The notes beneath the pieces were generated by a model. The model did not search any database. It had not been told where the DNA came from and was given only the letters and a program-made list of their open reading frames with translations. A stretch of DNA of 64,000 nucleotides. It comes from JAJEAO01 sp963667635 (GTDB lineage: Bacteria > Acidobacteriota > Vicinamibacteria > Marinacidobacterales > Marinacidobacteraceae). Both the position numbers and the translations under genes were made by a program. Location: contig OZ246946.1 in NCBI GenBank assembly GCA_965232015.1, forward strand, positions 1,054,001 through 1,118,000, in the 5' to 3' direction. Positions 35,496 through 43,492 of the stretch are shown here, piece by piece (within the stretch, counting starts at the first letter, position 1; every line of letters begins with the position of its first letter).

Positions 35496-36158
35496 TCATT
35501 GGTTCGCCAGCTCGGCGATGAAACTCCGGAGCGCGGCGAACGCGGGGTGGGAGAACTCCCAGGCCCCTGCTTGCGCTCCTTCGCCGACGCGCGCGACCGG
35601 ATTCGGACGGGAAGCGAGGTAGGCGTGCGCGAATGCCTTGCCCGTCCAGGCCGCGCTCCGACGCGACCCATCCTCTGCGAGGCAGGCGAGGTACTCCTCG
35701 GCGCACCGGGCGGCGCGGGTTCTCTCGACCGAGCGGCGGCAGAGCGACTCGATCGCGCCGGGAGACGCACCGTCGGGGACGATGAAGATGCCGATGGACG
35801 GTTTGGCATCGGAGAACTGTCCGTGTCGCGCTGGAGGTTTCAGTCCGGCGCGACGCACGGCCCCCTCGACGCTCTGGAAGGCGGCCGCCGCGTCGTGGTC
35901 CGCGTCTCGCAGAATGCCGATGGCGTGGAGGGGCTTGTCACTCTCCTCCGAGTGCCGGATGGCCGCAATCCGAACCGCCTCAAGTTCAGCCGGAAAGCCG
36001 TCCTTTCCTCCCGCCCCTCGAATCTGGATTCCTGCGAGCGATGGATTCTCGGGGGCGTACGCCGTGATCAGCGCTCGCAGCAGGTTCTCTTCGTCCTTGC
36101 CTTCGACGAGCAGCATACGGTCCGACGTAATCTCGCGCCGCGCGGTCCGGGCCGTCAC
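35496..36158 (-). CDS. TOPRIM-domain protein (DUF3226-like) paired with an AAA ATPase
   Basis: 220 residues from GTG 36158. TOPRIM hallmarks are RMLLVEGKDEENLLRAL (catalytic Glu), then IGILRDADHDAAAAFQSV (the DxD acid pair) and IGIFIVPDGASPGAIE. The C-terminal half contains CAEEYLACLAEDG and TGKAFAHAYLASRPN, resembling DUF3226/DUF4435-type TOPRIM proteins. It starts nine bases after the ATPase stop, so the two are co-transcribed. By analogy with OLD-family and PARIS-like systems the TOPRIM domain would be a nuclease or effector controlled by the ATPase. This is inference; the family has no assigned activity that I can cite. Confidence 0.72.
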   Translation of the reverse strand: MTARTARREITSDRMLLVEGKDEENLLRALITAYAPENPSLAGIQIRGAGGKDGFPAELEAVRIAAIRHSEESDKPLHAIGILRDADHDAAAAFQSVEGAVRRAGLKPPARHGQFSDAKPSIGIFIVPDGASPGAIESLCRRSVERTRAARCAEEYLACLAEDGSRRSAAWTGKAFAHAYLASRPNPVARVGEGAQAGAWEFSHPAFAALRSFIAELANQ

Positions 36159-36167
36159 CGGGAACGA

Positions 36168-37283
36168 TCAGCGCAGCTCGAGGTCGAGGCTTTGAGCACC
36201 GGTCAGAGCGTCCCCCGTGTAAGTCGCAGCACCGGTCGTGCCGTTCTTCGCACGGCGATACAGGCTGTGGACCGCGAGATCCGTCGGCCTGTCTTCGAAG
36301 GCCTCCATCGCGGCGTCGAGGCATTCGGCGCTGTGGGTCGTGACGAAGAGCTGCACCGACCACTGCTGGATCAGCGTGCGCAAGTGCTTCCAGAGGCTCG
36401 GGAGGATCGAGTGGTGAAGCCCGTTCTCAATCTCGTCCACCAGGAGGATGCCGCCCCGAGCCGTGAAGCCGCCGAAGACCAAACGGCATAGACGGGCGAA
36501 GCCCGCGCCCATGTCCTGAATTGGACGATCGTCCCCGTCAGGCAGCAACACGGACAGGTATGGCTTCCGAGACCGATCGATGAGAACCTGCAGGTCGCTG
36601 GCCTCGGGCGCCACGAGCCGCAGCACTCTGGCGATCTCGTCGCGGTGCCCGGCCCGCACGATGTCCGAGAACCATTCCAGTTCTTCGTCCGTCAGACTCA
36701 CTTCGCGGGTCGCGCCCTGGAGGACTCCTGTGGGACGCCGGGAGGGGGGCGCCGCTCCGCTGCGAGCGACCTGCCCCTCCGGCGTGGCCACGAGGTGCAA
36801 CGCTCCATTGGCTTCTCGCCCGTCGAGAACCGTGCGCTGCCTCGCGACGATCGGCACGGGAAGACCCTGAGGCTCACCTCCGGGTGGTGCGCGGTCGGCG
36901 TCGGGCAAGGGATCCGGCCGCTCCATGTGGGTCTGGAACGTGTGCTCGGAACCGTTCTCGGAGCCCCGCATCTCGATGGCGCCGGCGCGGGTCAGCTCGG
37001 ACACCGGGTCGGCCACGACTCCGGTGGTCCGTCGGAGGACATTCGCGTTCCACAGAAGACTGGCGTTATATCGCCCGTGGAAGAGCCAGAGACCCTCGAG
37101 CAGAGCCGATTTGCCAACTCCGTTGACCCCAGTGATCAGGTTTACCGGGGCGACCTTCTGCAGCGTGAAGCCGTCCAGCCCCCGGTAGTGAACCACTTCA
37201 AACCGGCTCAGGTGGGTTAGCCCCCGATCGTCCTTGCGGAGGGCGGCCGGGGTGGTGGCTTGGAGTTCTTGTAGTTCGGTCAT
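36168..37283 (-). CDS. AAA ATPase (OLD/AAA_15-like), partner of the TOPRIM protein
   Basis: 371 residues from ATG 37283 (GTG 37295 is possible). Walker A is GVNGVGKSALLEGL (~residue 50), preceded by RFEVVHYRGLDGF, the usual start of SMC/OLD-type ABC ATPases. A long insert (~100-215) follows. Walker B is GGILLVDEIENGLHH, and the switch His lies in LFVTTHSAECLDA. The architecture is an ABC-class ATPase dimerising on DNA or sensing a phage signal. Together with the TOPRIM gene immediately downstream and the toxin-antitoxin pair 150 bases further on, it forms a small defence-like cluster. Confidence 0.82.
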   Translation of the reverse strand: MTELQELQATTPAALRKDDRGLTHLSRFEVVHYRGLDGFTLQKVAPVNLITGVNGVGKSALLEGLWLFHGRYNASLLWNANVLRRTTGVVADPVSELTRAGAIEMRGSENGSEHTFQTHMERPDPLPDADRAPPGGEPQGLPVPIVARQRTVLDGREANGALHLVATPEGQVARSGAAPPSRRPTGVLQGATREVSLTDEELEWFSDIVRAGHRDEIARVLRLVAPEASDLQVLIDRSRKPYLSVLLPDGDDRPIQDMGAGFARLCRLVFGGFTARGGILLVDEIENGLHHSILPSLWKHLRTLIQQWSVQLFVTTHSAECLDAAMEAFEDRPTDLAVHSLYRRAKNGTTGAATYTGDALTGAQSLDLELR

Positions 37284-37393
37284 GGGAGGCGTCACCCGGT
37301 CAGCCACCGGATCTCGCTGCATCGCCCAGAGCGGAACACGGCGAGGTTCGACCGCCGGGAATCGCCATGGTACCGCGCCCGAGCGGCCCTCGG

Positions 37394-38548
37394 TCAGCGT
37401 CCGGTGAGGGCGAAGAGGGTGCCGTCCTGGGTGCCGAACACGATGGTTCCGCCGGACAGGGCGGGAGAGCCCATGATCGGTCCCCCGGCGTGGAACTCAC
37501 CCACGTTTTCACCGGTCGCGAGATCGAGCACGTAGAGGCGTCCGTCGGCGTTTCCGGCGTACACGCGGTTGCCGGCGATCGCCGGAGAGGCGTCGAAGCG
37601 GGCGCGGGCCCGGAAGGTCCAGCGCGCTTCTCCCGTCTCCTGATCGAGTGCGTGGACCAGCTTGTCCCGCCCGGCCACGATCACGAGCCCGCCCCCGATC
37701 GCGGCGGAGGCGTAGAACGGGAAGTGCCGCTCCGGATGCTCGTAGCGCCAGCGCAGCGCTCCCTCGTTCGTATCGACGGCGAGTACTTCGTTGTTGAAGG
37801 TCCCGTAGAAGAGAACCCCGTCCACGATCGCCGGGGAGGCGGCGGTGTAGGCGCCGGAGTCGAACCGGAGGGCCTCGTGGCCGTCGCGGATCCGAACGCC
37901 GCGCAGGATCGCGTCACAGCCGGTGATCCACGCCAGTCCGTTGCTCCGCGCCGGGGTGGCGTGGACAGGCCCTTCGGTCTGAAGCGACCAGAGCGGCTCC
38001 CCGGTGCCGGCGTCGAGCGCATGGAAGAACTCGTCGTAGCTTCCGACCAGGACGACGCCGCCCTCCACGACCGGTGACGACTTGATCTCGGCGCCCGTGG
38101 CGAACGTCCATCGCGGGTTGCCGCTTTCCGCTTCCACCGCGTGCAGCACGCCGAGCAGGTCACCGACGAAGACGAGCCCGTCGCTCACCGCGGGGGATGA
38201 CTCGCCGAAGCGGTCCTCCTCGAAGTCACCCGCCTCGGCTTCCCGCGCGCCGGGCTGGTAGCGCCAGATCTCCGCTCCGGTGGCGAGATCGAGCTTCACG
38301 AGAACGCCCGGCAGGGCGGTCGCGTACACGAAGCCGCCCACGATCGCGGGGGACGACTCGACCGAGAAGCCGAGTGGAACGCTCCACGCGAGCTCCAGCG
38401 CGTCCCCGGGGGCGCTCGCGGCGACCCCGGTGAGCGCCGGGTCGCGGCGGAACTGAGGCCAGTCCTCCGCTCCCTCGATGCCGAAGGCGGGGGCGCTCGC
38501 GGTCCACACCGCGAGGCAGAGGATCGAGAGGAGAGAAGTCAGGCGCAT
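37394..38548 (-). CDS. Secreted PQQ-like beta-propeller protein (paralogue 1)
   Basis: 384 residues. Signal peptide (SLLSILCLAVWTASAPAFG), then the family entry motif DWPQFRRDPALTG. About seven blades with recurring SSPAIVGGFVYATA, LDLATGAEIWRY and ASPAIAGNRVYAG motifs (PQQ/BamB-type, Trp-docking). It ends in the last blade without extra domains. It has no quinoprotein-dehydrogenase active site that I can see, so a scaffold role or binding to the envelope is more likely than alcohol oxidation. The start lies 10 bases inside the upstream iron alcohol dehydrogenase gene, so expression is coupled. Confidence 0.85.
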   Translation of the reverse strand: MRLTSLLSILCLAVWTASAPAFGIEGAEDWPQFRRDPALTGVAASAPGDALELAWSVPLGFSVESSPAIVGGFVYATALPGVLVKLDLATGAEIWRYQPGAREAEAGDFEEDRFGESSPAVSDGLVFVGDLLGVLHAVEAESGNPRWTFATGAEIKSSPVVEGGVVLVGSYDEFFHALDAGTGEPLWSLQTEGPVHATPARSNGLAWITGCDAILRGVRIRDGHEALRFDSGAYTAASPAIVDGVLFYGTFNNEVLAVDTNEGALRWRYEHPERHFPFYASAAIGGGLVIVAGRDKLVHALDQETGEARWTFRARARFDASPAIAGNRVYAGNADGRLYVLDLATGENVGEFHAGGPIMGSPALSGGTIVFGTQDGTLFALTGR

Positions 38549-39612
38549 TTCAGGTAGATCTCGAGGGCGCCGCTCTCATCGAACGGCCGGGGGTTGAACT
38601 GTCCGGTCCACTCGGCGGCGGCCTCGGTGGCGAGGGCGGGGAGGGCGGCCCGGGGGACGCCGGCTTCGCGCAGCGAAGTCGGGAGCTGCGCGGCGCGGGC
38701 CCGGCGATCCAGATGCGCGGCGAGGCGCTCCCCGGCGGTCTGCCCCGCCGCCGGTCGAAGGCCTAGTCGCTCGAGGATCCGTTCGTAGGTTCGGCCCGCA
38801 TGCTCGGCGTTCCAGCGCACGACCGGGGGCAGCGTGACCGCGAGCGCATCCCCGTGGACGACGTCGTAGCGCTTGGTCAGAGGATTCGCGAGCGCGTGCG
38901 CCGCGCCGAGCATGGACCGCTCGATCGCGGCGCCGGCGAGGAAGGCGCCGAGCTGCAGCGGCTCCCACACTCCGGGGGCGCTGGAGCCCTCGAAGACTCC
39001 GGCGTAGGAGGCGTCGAGGAGCGCGGCCGCCTGAAGACTCAACTCGCGGGACGGCTCGTCGGCGCGGGTCGAAGCGGCCGTCTCCACGGCGTGAGCGAGG
39101 GCGTCGAAGCCGGTGGCGGATACGACCGCGGGCGGCGCGCTGGGCAGAACCTCCGGATCGAGACAGACCGCCCGGAACATCGCCGACGGTGCGCCGCACG
39201 CCATCTTCTGGTGGTCCCGGTCACGGGAGATGAGCGCGAACGACTGCGCCTCGCTTCCGGTCCCCGCGGTCGTGGGCACCCCGAGAAGCGGCGGGAGGGG
39301 CTCCCGACATCGGTCGTACCCGCGGTAGTCCTCCATGCGTCCCCCGCCGGAGAGCAGGAAACCGGCGGCCTTGGCGATGTCGAGTGAACTGCCGCCGCCG
39401 ACTCCGGCGAGCGAGTCCGCCCCGAACGCGCGAGCCGCGTCGCGGGCCCGGGCGGCGTCGGATTCCGTCGGGTTGGCGGCGAACTCGCGGAACAGATCGG
39501 CCTCGACCCCGGCCCGGCGCAGACTCCGGATCGCTCGTCCGGCAATCCCGGCCCCGACGACGCCGGGATCGGAGGTCACCAGCGTCCGGCGGAGGCCGAG
39601 TTCGCGCGCCAT
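38539..39612 (-). CDS. Iron-containing alcohol dehydrogenase
   Basis: 357 residues from ATG 39612. NAD-binding GVGGGSSLDIAKAAG; PTTAGTGSEAQSFALIS; metal ligands in TGFDALAHAVE (Asp/His), LGAAHALANPL (His) and YDVVHGDALAV (His). This is a group III alcohol dehydrogenase (1,3-propanediol/lactaldehyde type). The conserved family N-terminus continues upstream in the same frame as VVSGPGRLDALGA, so the real protein should be longer. However, no ATG, GTG or TTG is available before a stop near 39758; CTG 39723 is the only nearby candidate. Either a rare start is used or the N-terminus is truncated. Its stop overlaps the paralogue 1 start. Confidence 0.85.
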   Translation of the reverse strand: MARELGLRRTLVTSDPGVVGAGIAGRAIRSLRRAGVEADLFREFAANPTESDAARARDAARAFGADSLAGVGGGSSLDIAKAAGFLLSGGGRMEDYRGYDRCREPLPPLLGVPTTAGTGSEAQSFALISRDRDHQKMACGAPSAMFRAVCLDPEVLPSAPPAVVSATGFDALAHAVETAASTRADEPSRELSLQAAALLDASYAGVFEGSSAPGVWEPLQLGAFLAGAAIERSMLGAAHALANPLTKRYDVVHGDALAVTLPPVVRWNAEHAGRTYERILERLGLRPAAGQTAGERLAAHLDRRARAAQLPTSLREAGVPRAALPALATEAAAEWTGQFNPRPFDESGALEIYLKCA

Positions 39613-39753
39613 GGCGCCGAGTGCGTCGAGTCGCCCCGGCCCCGAGACGACGTCGGGCGAAGGACCGGCGGGGAGTCTCCAGCTCCCCGCGAGTCCGCCG
39701 GGGAGCGCGTCAGTTGGACGCAGGTTGATTGCCTGGCGGGGCCGGTGGTTCGC

Positions 39754-41202
39754 TCAGGGGGCGTCCCGATCCGGGCCCGCTGCCTCCTGCTGTTCGAGGG
39801 CGAACAACTGGTTGCGGCTCGCGATGTAGAGGAGGCCATTCGCCGGGACCGCGCTGGAATAGACCGAGCTGCCCATGTTCATTTCGGCGATCACTTCCTC
39901 GGTGGGTCCGGGCCGCAGCACGACCACGTCGCCGTCCTCATCGCCGAGGTACAGCTTGCCGTCGGCGATCACCGGAGACCCCCAGACGGCGGCGAACGTA
40001 TCGTGGACCCACAGCGCCTCACCCGTCTCGATGTCGATCGCGTGGAGGAATCCGGAGAAATCGGGCATGTAGAGGATCCCGTCCTTCACCGCGCCGGTGG
40101 AGATGGATCGGCGGATCGCGTCGTAGTGCCAGAGCCGTCCCGACCAGGTGATGTCGCCGCGGCGGGTGGCGTCGATGGAGTAGAGATGCCCCACGCCCTC
40201 GCCGTGCTCGGGATCCTGTCCGTTTCCGATGAACAGCCGGTTCCCGAGGATCACCGGGGTCGAGATGACGTTGTTCCTGGTGCGCGGCCAGGCCGAGTCC
40301 TCCGGGTTCGTGTCGAAGCTCCACAGCAGTTCGCCGGTATCCCACATGTAACCGCGGATCCAGCCGTCGCCTTCTCCCATGATGACCTGCGTCACGCCGC
40401 CCACTTCCGCGACTCCGGCGGACGACCACTGTCCGTGGAGGATCCGTTCTCCGACGTGGTTCGCTTCCCACACCAGTTCTCCGGTCGCCTTGTCGAGGGC
40501 GATGATCGCGGGCGAACGCGGCGACGGGATGTTCACGTGGGTTTCGTCCTGGCCGTTCGACGTGTTGATGAACAGCAGATTCCCCCACGACACCGGACTG
40601 GAGTTCGACATGTTGTGGGGGAACGACCCGACCTCCTCCATCATGTCGAACTTCCAGAGGATGTCGCCGTCGGTGGGGGATTGGAGCGTCTCCCCGGTGA
40701 ACGGCCCGTCGTTCCCGTTCGCCATCCCGTGGACATCGAGCGCCAGGACTTCCCCGCGGTTCGTCACGTAGTAGAGGATGTCTCCCTCCACGAGGGGAGA
40801 CGAGCAGACCCCCTGGTAGGGCCAGTCGTTCACCCGCCCGGCCGCCAGTTTGTCGGAGACCATCTGCCACAGGAACTCGCCGGTCGCGGCGTCGAAGGCG
40901 ACCAGGATCCCCTTGTCGCCGACGATCTCCTCGTCGTAGAGCGCTTCGTTGTTCGTGCCGACGAACACGCGCCCCCCGGCGACGACCGGGTTCCCGTAGG
41001 TCTGCGAGCCGAGCGCCGCGACCCACCGCACGTTCTGGCCCGATTGCACGTCCCATTCGGCGGGAAGGCGGACCGGGGCGTCCGAAACCATGTTTCGGTC
41101 CGGGGTGCCGCCCCACATCGGCCAGTCCTGAGCGGCGGCCACCGGGGCGAGCGACAGGGCGCCGACCGCGAGCAGGGCAAAACGGCAAGTGGATGGGATC
41201 AC
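39754..41202 (-). CDS. Secreted PQQ-like beta-propeller protein (paralogue 2)
   Basis: 482 residues from GTG 41202, with AGGAG nine bases before it. Signal peptide (FALLAVGALSLAPVAAAQ) then DWPMWGGTPDRNMV. Blades carry YGNPVVAGGRVFVGTNN, LVAFDAATGEFLWQ, GVCSSPLVEGDILYY, ALDKATGELVWEAN and WGSPVIADGKLYLGDEDGDV. The sub-motif 'PDRNMVSDAPVRLPAEW' is seen in a distinct planctomycete/acidobacterial subgroup. It starts 13 bases after paralogue 3 and appears to share its transcript. Probably periplasmic; function unknown. Confidence 0.87.
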   Translation of the reverse strand: MIPSTCRFALLAVGALSLAPVAAAQDWPMWGGTPDRNMVSDAPVRLPAEWDVQSGQNVRWVAALGSQTYGNPVVAGGRVFVGTNNEALYDEEIVGDKGILVAFDAATGEFLWQMVSDKLAAGRVNDWPYQGVCSSPLVEGDILYYVTNRGEVLALDVHGMANGNDGPFTGETLQSPTDGDILWKFDMMEEVGSFPHNMSNSSPVSWGNLLFINTSNGQDETHVNIPSPRSPAIIALDKATGELVWEANHVGERILHGQWSSAGVAEVGGVTQVIMGEGDGWIRGYMWDTGELLWSFDTNPEDSAWPRTRNNVISTPVILGNRLFIGNGQDPEHGEGVGHLYSIDATRRGDITWSGRLWHYDAIRRSISTGAVKDGILYMPDFSGFLHAIDIETGEALWVHDTFAAVWGSPVIADGKLYLGDEDGDVVVLRPGPTEEVIAEMNMGSSVYSSAVPANGLLYIASRNQLFALEQQEAAGPDRDAP

Positions 41203-41215
41203 GGGGGGCTTCTCC

Positions 41216-43426
41216 TCACTCGCCGGGTTCCACGACGATGTTGTCGAAATAGATCTCGGCGGTCACGGCATCGGCGAAGATGCCGGGCGTTCCCTCACGG
41301 TGGGGCAGTTCCTCGCGCCACTCGAGGGTCCATTCGTCGGGCTCGGCGTCGGTACGGAGCCAGACCTTGCCCCGCGCCACGACCCCGTCGCCGTCCTCGA
41401 CGACCTCGAACTTCATCGAGTACCAGGTGTCCCGCTCCCACGCGAACGGGATCGCGGCGCTGCGGCCCGGGGTCGCCTGCCACGAGTGGATCTCGAGGCG
41501 CTGGTGGTTCCCCATGAGGACGAACTGGTAGCGCTGCGCCACGAGCCCGACGTTGCCGAGCGAGCGTCGCCGTTCGGTGGCCATCACGTCGGCGGACACG
41601 GTGTAGCCGGACAGGTTCGGCGGACCCATGTACACCCGCGCCCGCCGCAGAAACGGGTTGTCCGCCGTCTTCACCAGCACCCGCTCCCCGGATTCGAGTT
41701 CGCGCGTCTGATACTTGCCGGTGGAGTTCACCCACTGCGGGGGCACGCGGGCGTCCTCGCCGTCGAAGTCCCAGTTCCAGGGCAGGGGAGGCGCGACGCG
41801 GAACCGGGCCGCGCCGCTGATGTCGCCGGCGGCCGCAGTCACGGTTCCGGCCGCGGCCGACGGGCCGAGGCGCAGGACGGCGTCCTCCGACACCTCACCG
41901 TCGAGTCCGTCCAGCGACCAGGTCAGGTCACCGGGGACATCCGCCGGGTTGCCCGCCGCGTCGAACGCCTCGACGCGGAGCTCGACCTCGCCGCCCGGCG
42001 CGACGATTTCCTCGGTCGGCGAGACGACCAGCCGGGCGGCCGCGCCACCGGCCGCCGGGGGCGCCGCGGCGGCGGGATCGGTCACCGGCCGCCGGTCGCC
42101 AATCGCGTAGAGCTCTCCGCTCGACACCAGGTACACGACGCCGTCGCTGACCGCCACCGACGCGATGATCTCGTCGGGCACTTCCTCCCCACCGATCACA
42201 TCCTCATCGAGGATCTCCACGCCATCGCGCCCCGGGCGGAGGATGTAGAAGGTGCCGTTCGCAGTGCCCACGTAGAGCTTGCCGTCGGCGAGGACCGGCG
42301 AGGCCCGCTGCATCGTCCCGAGGTTCTCCGTCCACAGCCGCTCCCCGTCGGCGGAGGAGAACGCGCTCAGGTTGGCGCTGTTGTCCATCCAGTAGATGAG
42401 CTCTCCGTCCAGAACGCCGGTGGAGAACCCGGCGAGGAACCCGGGCACCTGCCAGCGGGCCGACTCGTAGGCGATCTCCCCGGCCGAGGTCGCATCAAGG
42501 GCGGCGAGGAGGCCCATGGTCGAGGATGTCGTGTTTTCCTCGCCGTGACTCACCACCGCGACGTCTCCGATCACCACCGCCCCGCTGTTCACCCCCCGCT
42601 TGCTCATCGGGTAGCTCCAGACCGGCGCCCCGGTCGCGGGCTGGAGCGCGTGGAACGCGCCGTCGCCCCCGCCGACGAGAAGGAGAGCCTGGCCGCCGAT
42701 TTCCACGATTCGGGCCGGCGAGTAGGTCGTGTCGAACGGTCGTCCCCCCGGCGCCGAGAGCCAGACCATTTCGCCGGTCCGCTTGTCGAAGGCGAAGAAC
42801 CGCTGGCTCCCCCGGGCGTGCGCTCCCCAGATCGAGGTGAGCGCGCTCACGATGACCTGATCCCCGAAGATGAGCGGCGAGGCCGTCCGGCCGCCGTGCG
42901 TGGAGACGAGGCCGATCTCTTCGGGCAGGGACCGGCTCCAGCGGAGCGAGCCGTCCTCCACGGAAAAGGCGCTGAGCTGCCCCCCGACGGTGAACATGAA
43001 GACGGAACCGGTTTCGCGATCCACTGCCGGAGCCGCCCATCCGACCCGGCGGGGCGGGGCGTCGGAGTGGTAGATGTTCTGCCGAACCTCCCAGAGGACT
43101 TCTCCGGTCCCGGCGTCGAGCGCGAGCAGGCGTTCCTGCCGGGTCGCGCCCTCGCCGACCCCGTTCTGGACGAAGAGCCGATCCCCCAGGACCACCGGAG
43201 TCGAGCGCCCCCCGAACGGCGCCCGGAACAGCAGGTTCTCGCCGTCCGGGGACCACGACTCGGGGAGTCCGGTCTCCGCCGAGATCCCGTCCCGGGTCGG
43301 CCCCCGACGCTCGGGCCAGTCGGGCCCGGAAGCATGCGCCGCCACCCCCGCCGACAGGAGGAGGACCCCCGCCACCGTCACGGGCCCGCGGCCCGCCAAC
43401 CCCTCGCGACCGATCTCGAAACGCAT
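41216..43426 (-). CDS. Beta-propeller protein with C-terminal sugar-hydrolase-like jelly roll (paralogue 3)
   Basis: 736 residues. Signal (GVLLLSAGVAAHASG) then DWPERRGPTRDGIS. Residues ~30-450 are the propeller (STPVVLGDRLFVQN, WAAPAVDRETGSVFMFTV, ASPVLADGKLYVGTANG). Residues ~460-550 form an Ig-like or bacterial-surface domain (LVVSPTEEIVAPGGEVELRV, LTWSLDGLDGEVSEDAVLRL). Residues ~555-736 form a lectin/DUF1080-like jelly roll (PLPWNWDFDGEDARVPPQW, YTVSADVMATERRRSLGNVGL, WYSMKFEVVEDGDGVVARGKVW, AEIYFDNIVV), a fold used for carbohydrate binding or keto-sugar hydrolysis. It suggests an exported glycan-binding protein. First gene of a minus-strand run. Confidence 0.85.
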   Translation of the reverse strand: MRFEIGREGLAGRGPVTVAGVLLLSAGVAAHASGPDWPERRGPTRDGISAETGLPESWSPDGENLLFRAPFGGRSTPVVLGDRLFVQNGVGEGATRQERLLALDAGTGEVLWEVRQNIYHSDAPPRRVGWAAPAVDRETGSVFMFTVGGQLSAFSVEDGSLRWSRSLPEEIGLVSTHGGRTASPLIFGDQVIVSALTSIWGAHARGSQRFFAFDKRTGEMVWLSAPGGRPFDTTYSPARIVEIGGQALLLVGGGDGAFHALQPATGAPVWSYPMSKRGVNSGAVVIGDVAVVSHGEENTTSSTMGLLAALDATSAGEIAYESARWQVPGFLAGFSTGVLDGELIYWMDNSANLSAFSSADGERLWTENLGTMQRASPVLADGKLYVGTANGTFYILRPGRDGVEILDEDVIGGEEVPDEIIASVAVSDGVVYLVSSGELYAIGDRRPVTDPAAAAPPAAGGAAARLVVSPTEEIVAPGGEVELRVEAFDAAGNPADVPGDLTWSLDGLDGEVSEDAVLRLGPSAAAGTVTAAAGDISGAARFRVAPPLPWNWDFDGEDARVPPQWVNSTGKYQTRELESGERVLVKTADNPFLRRARVYMGPPNLSGYTVSADVMATERRRSLGNVGLVAQRYQFVLMGNHQRLEIHSWQATPGRSAAIPFAWERDTWYSMKFEVVEDGDGVVARGKVWLRTDAEPDEWTLEWREELPHREGTPGIFADAVTAEIYFDNIVVEPGE

Positions 43427-43492
43427 GTCAGGCGCAATTCTACGGTTTTCCTGGTCGGCATCGCTCGTCGGCGTCCCCGTTGGCCCGCACCG

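Noticed and set aside
37394..38548. Assigning the propeller proteins as quinoprotein alcohol dehydrogenases or BamB
   Set aside because: No dehydrogenase active-site residues or disulfide ring is visible, and no Bam-complex genes are nearby; only the propeller fold is supported.
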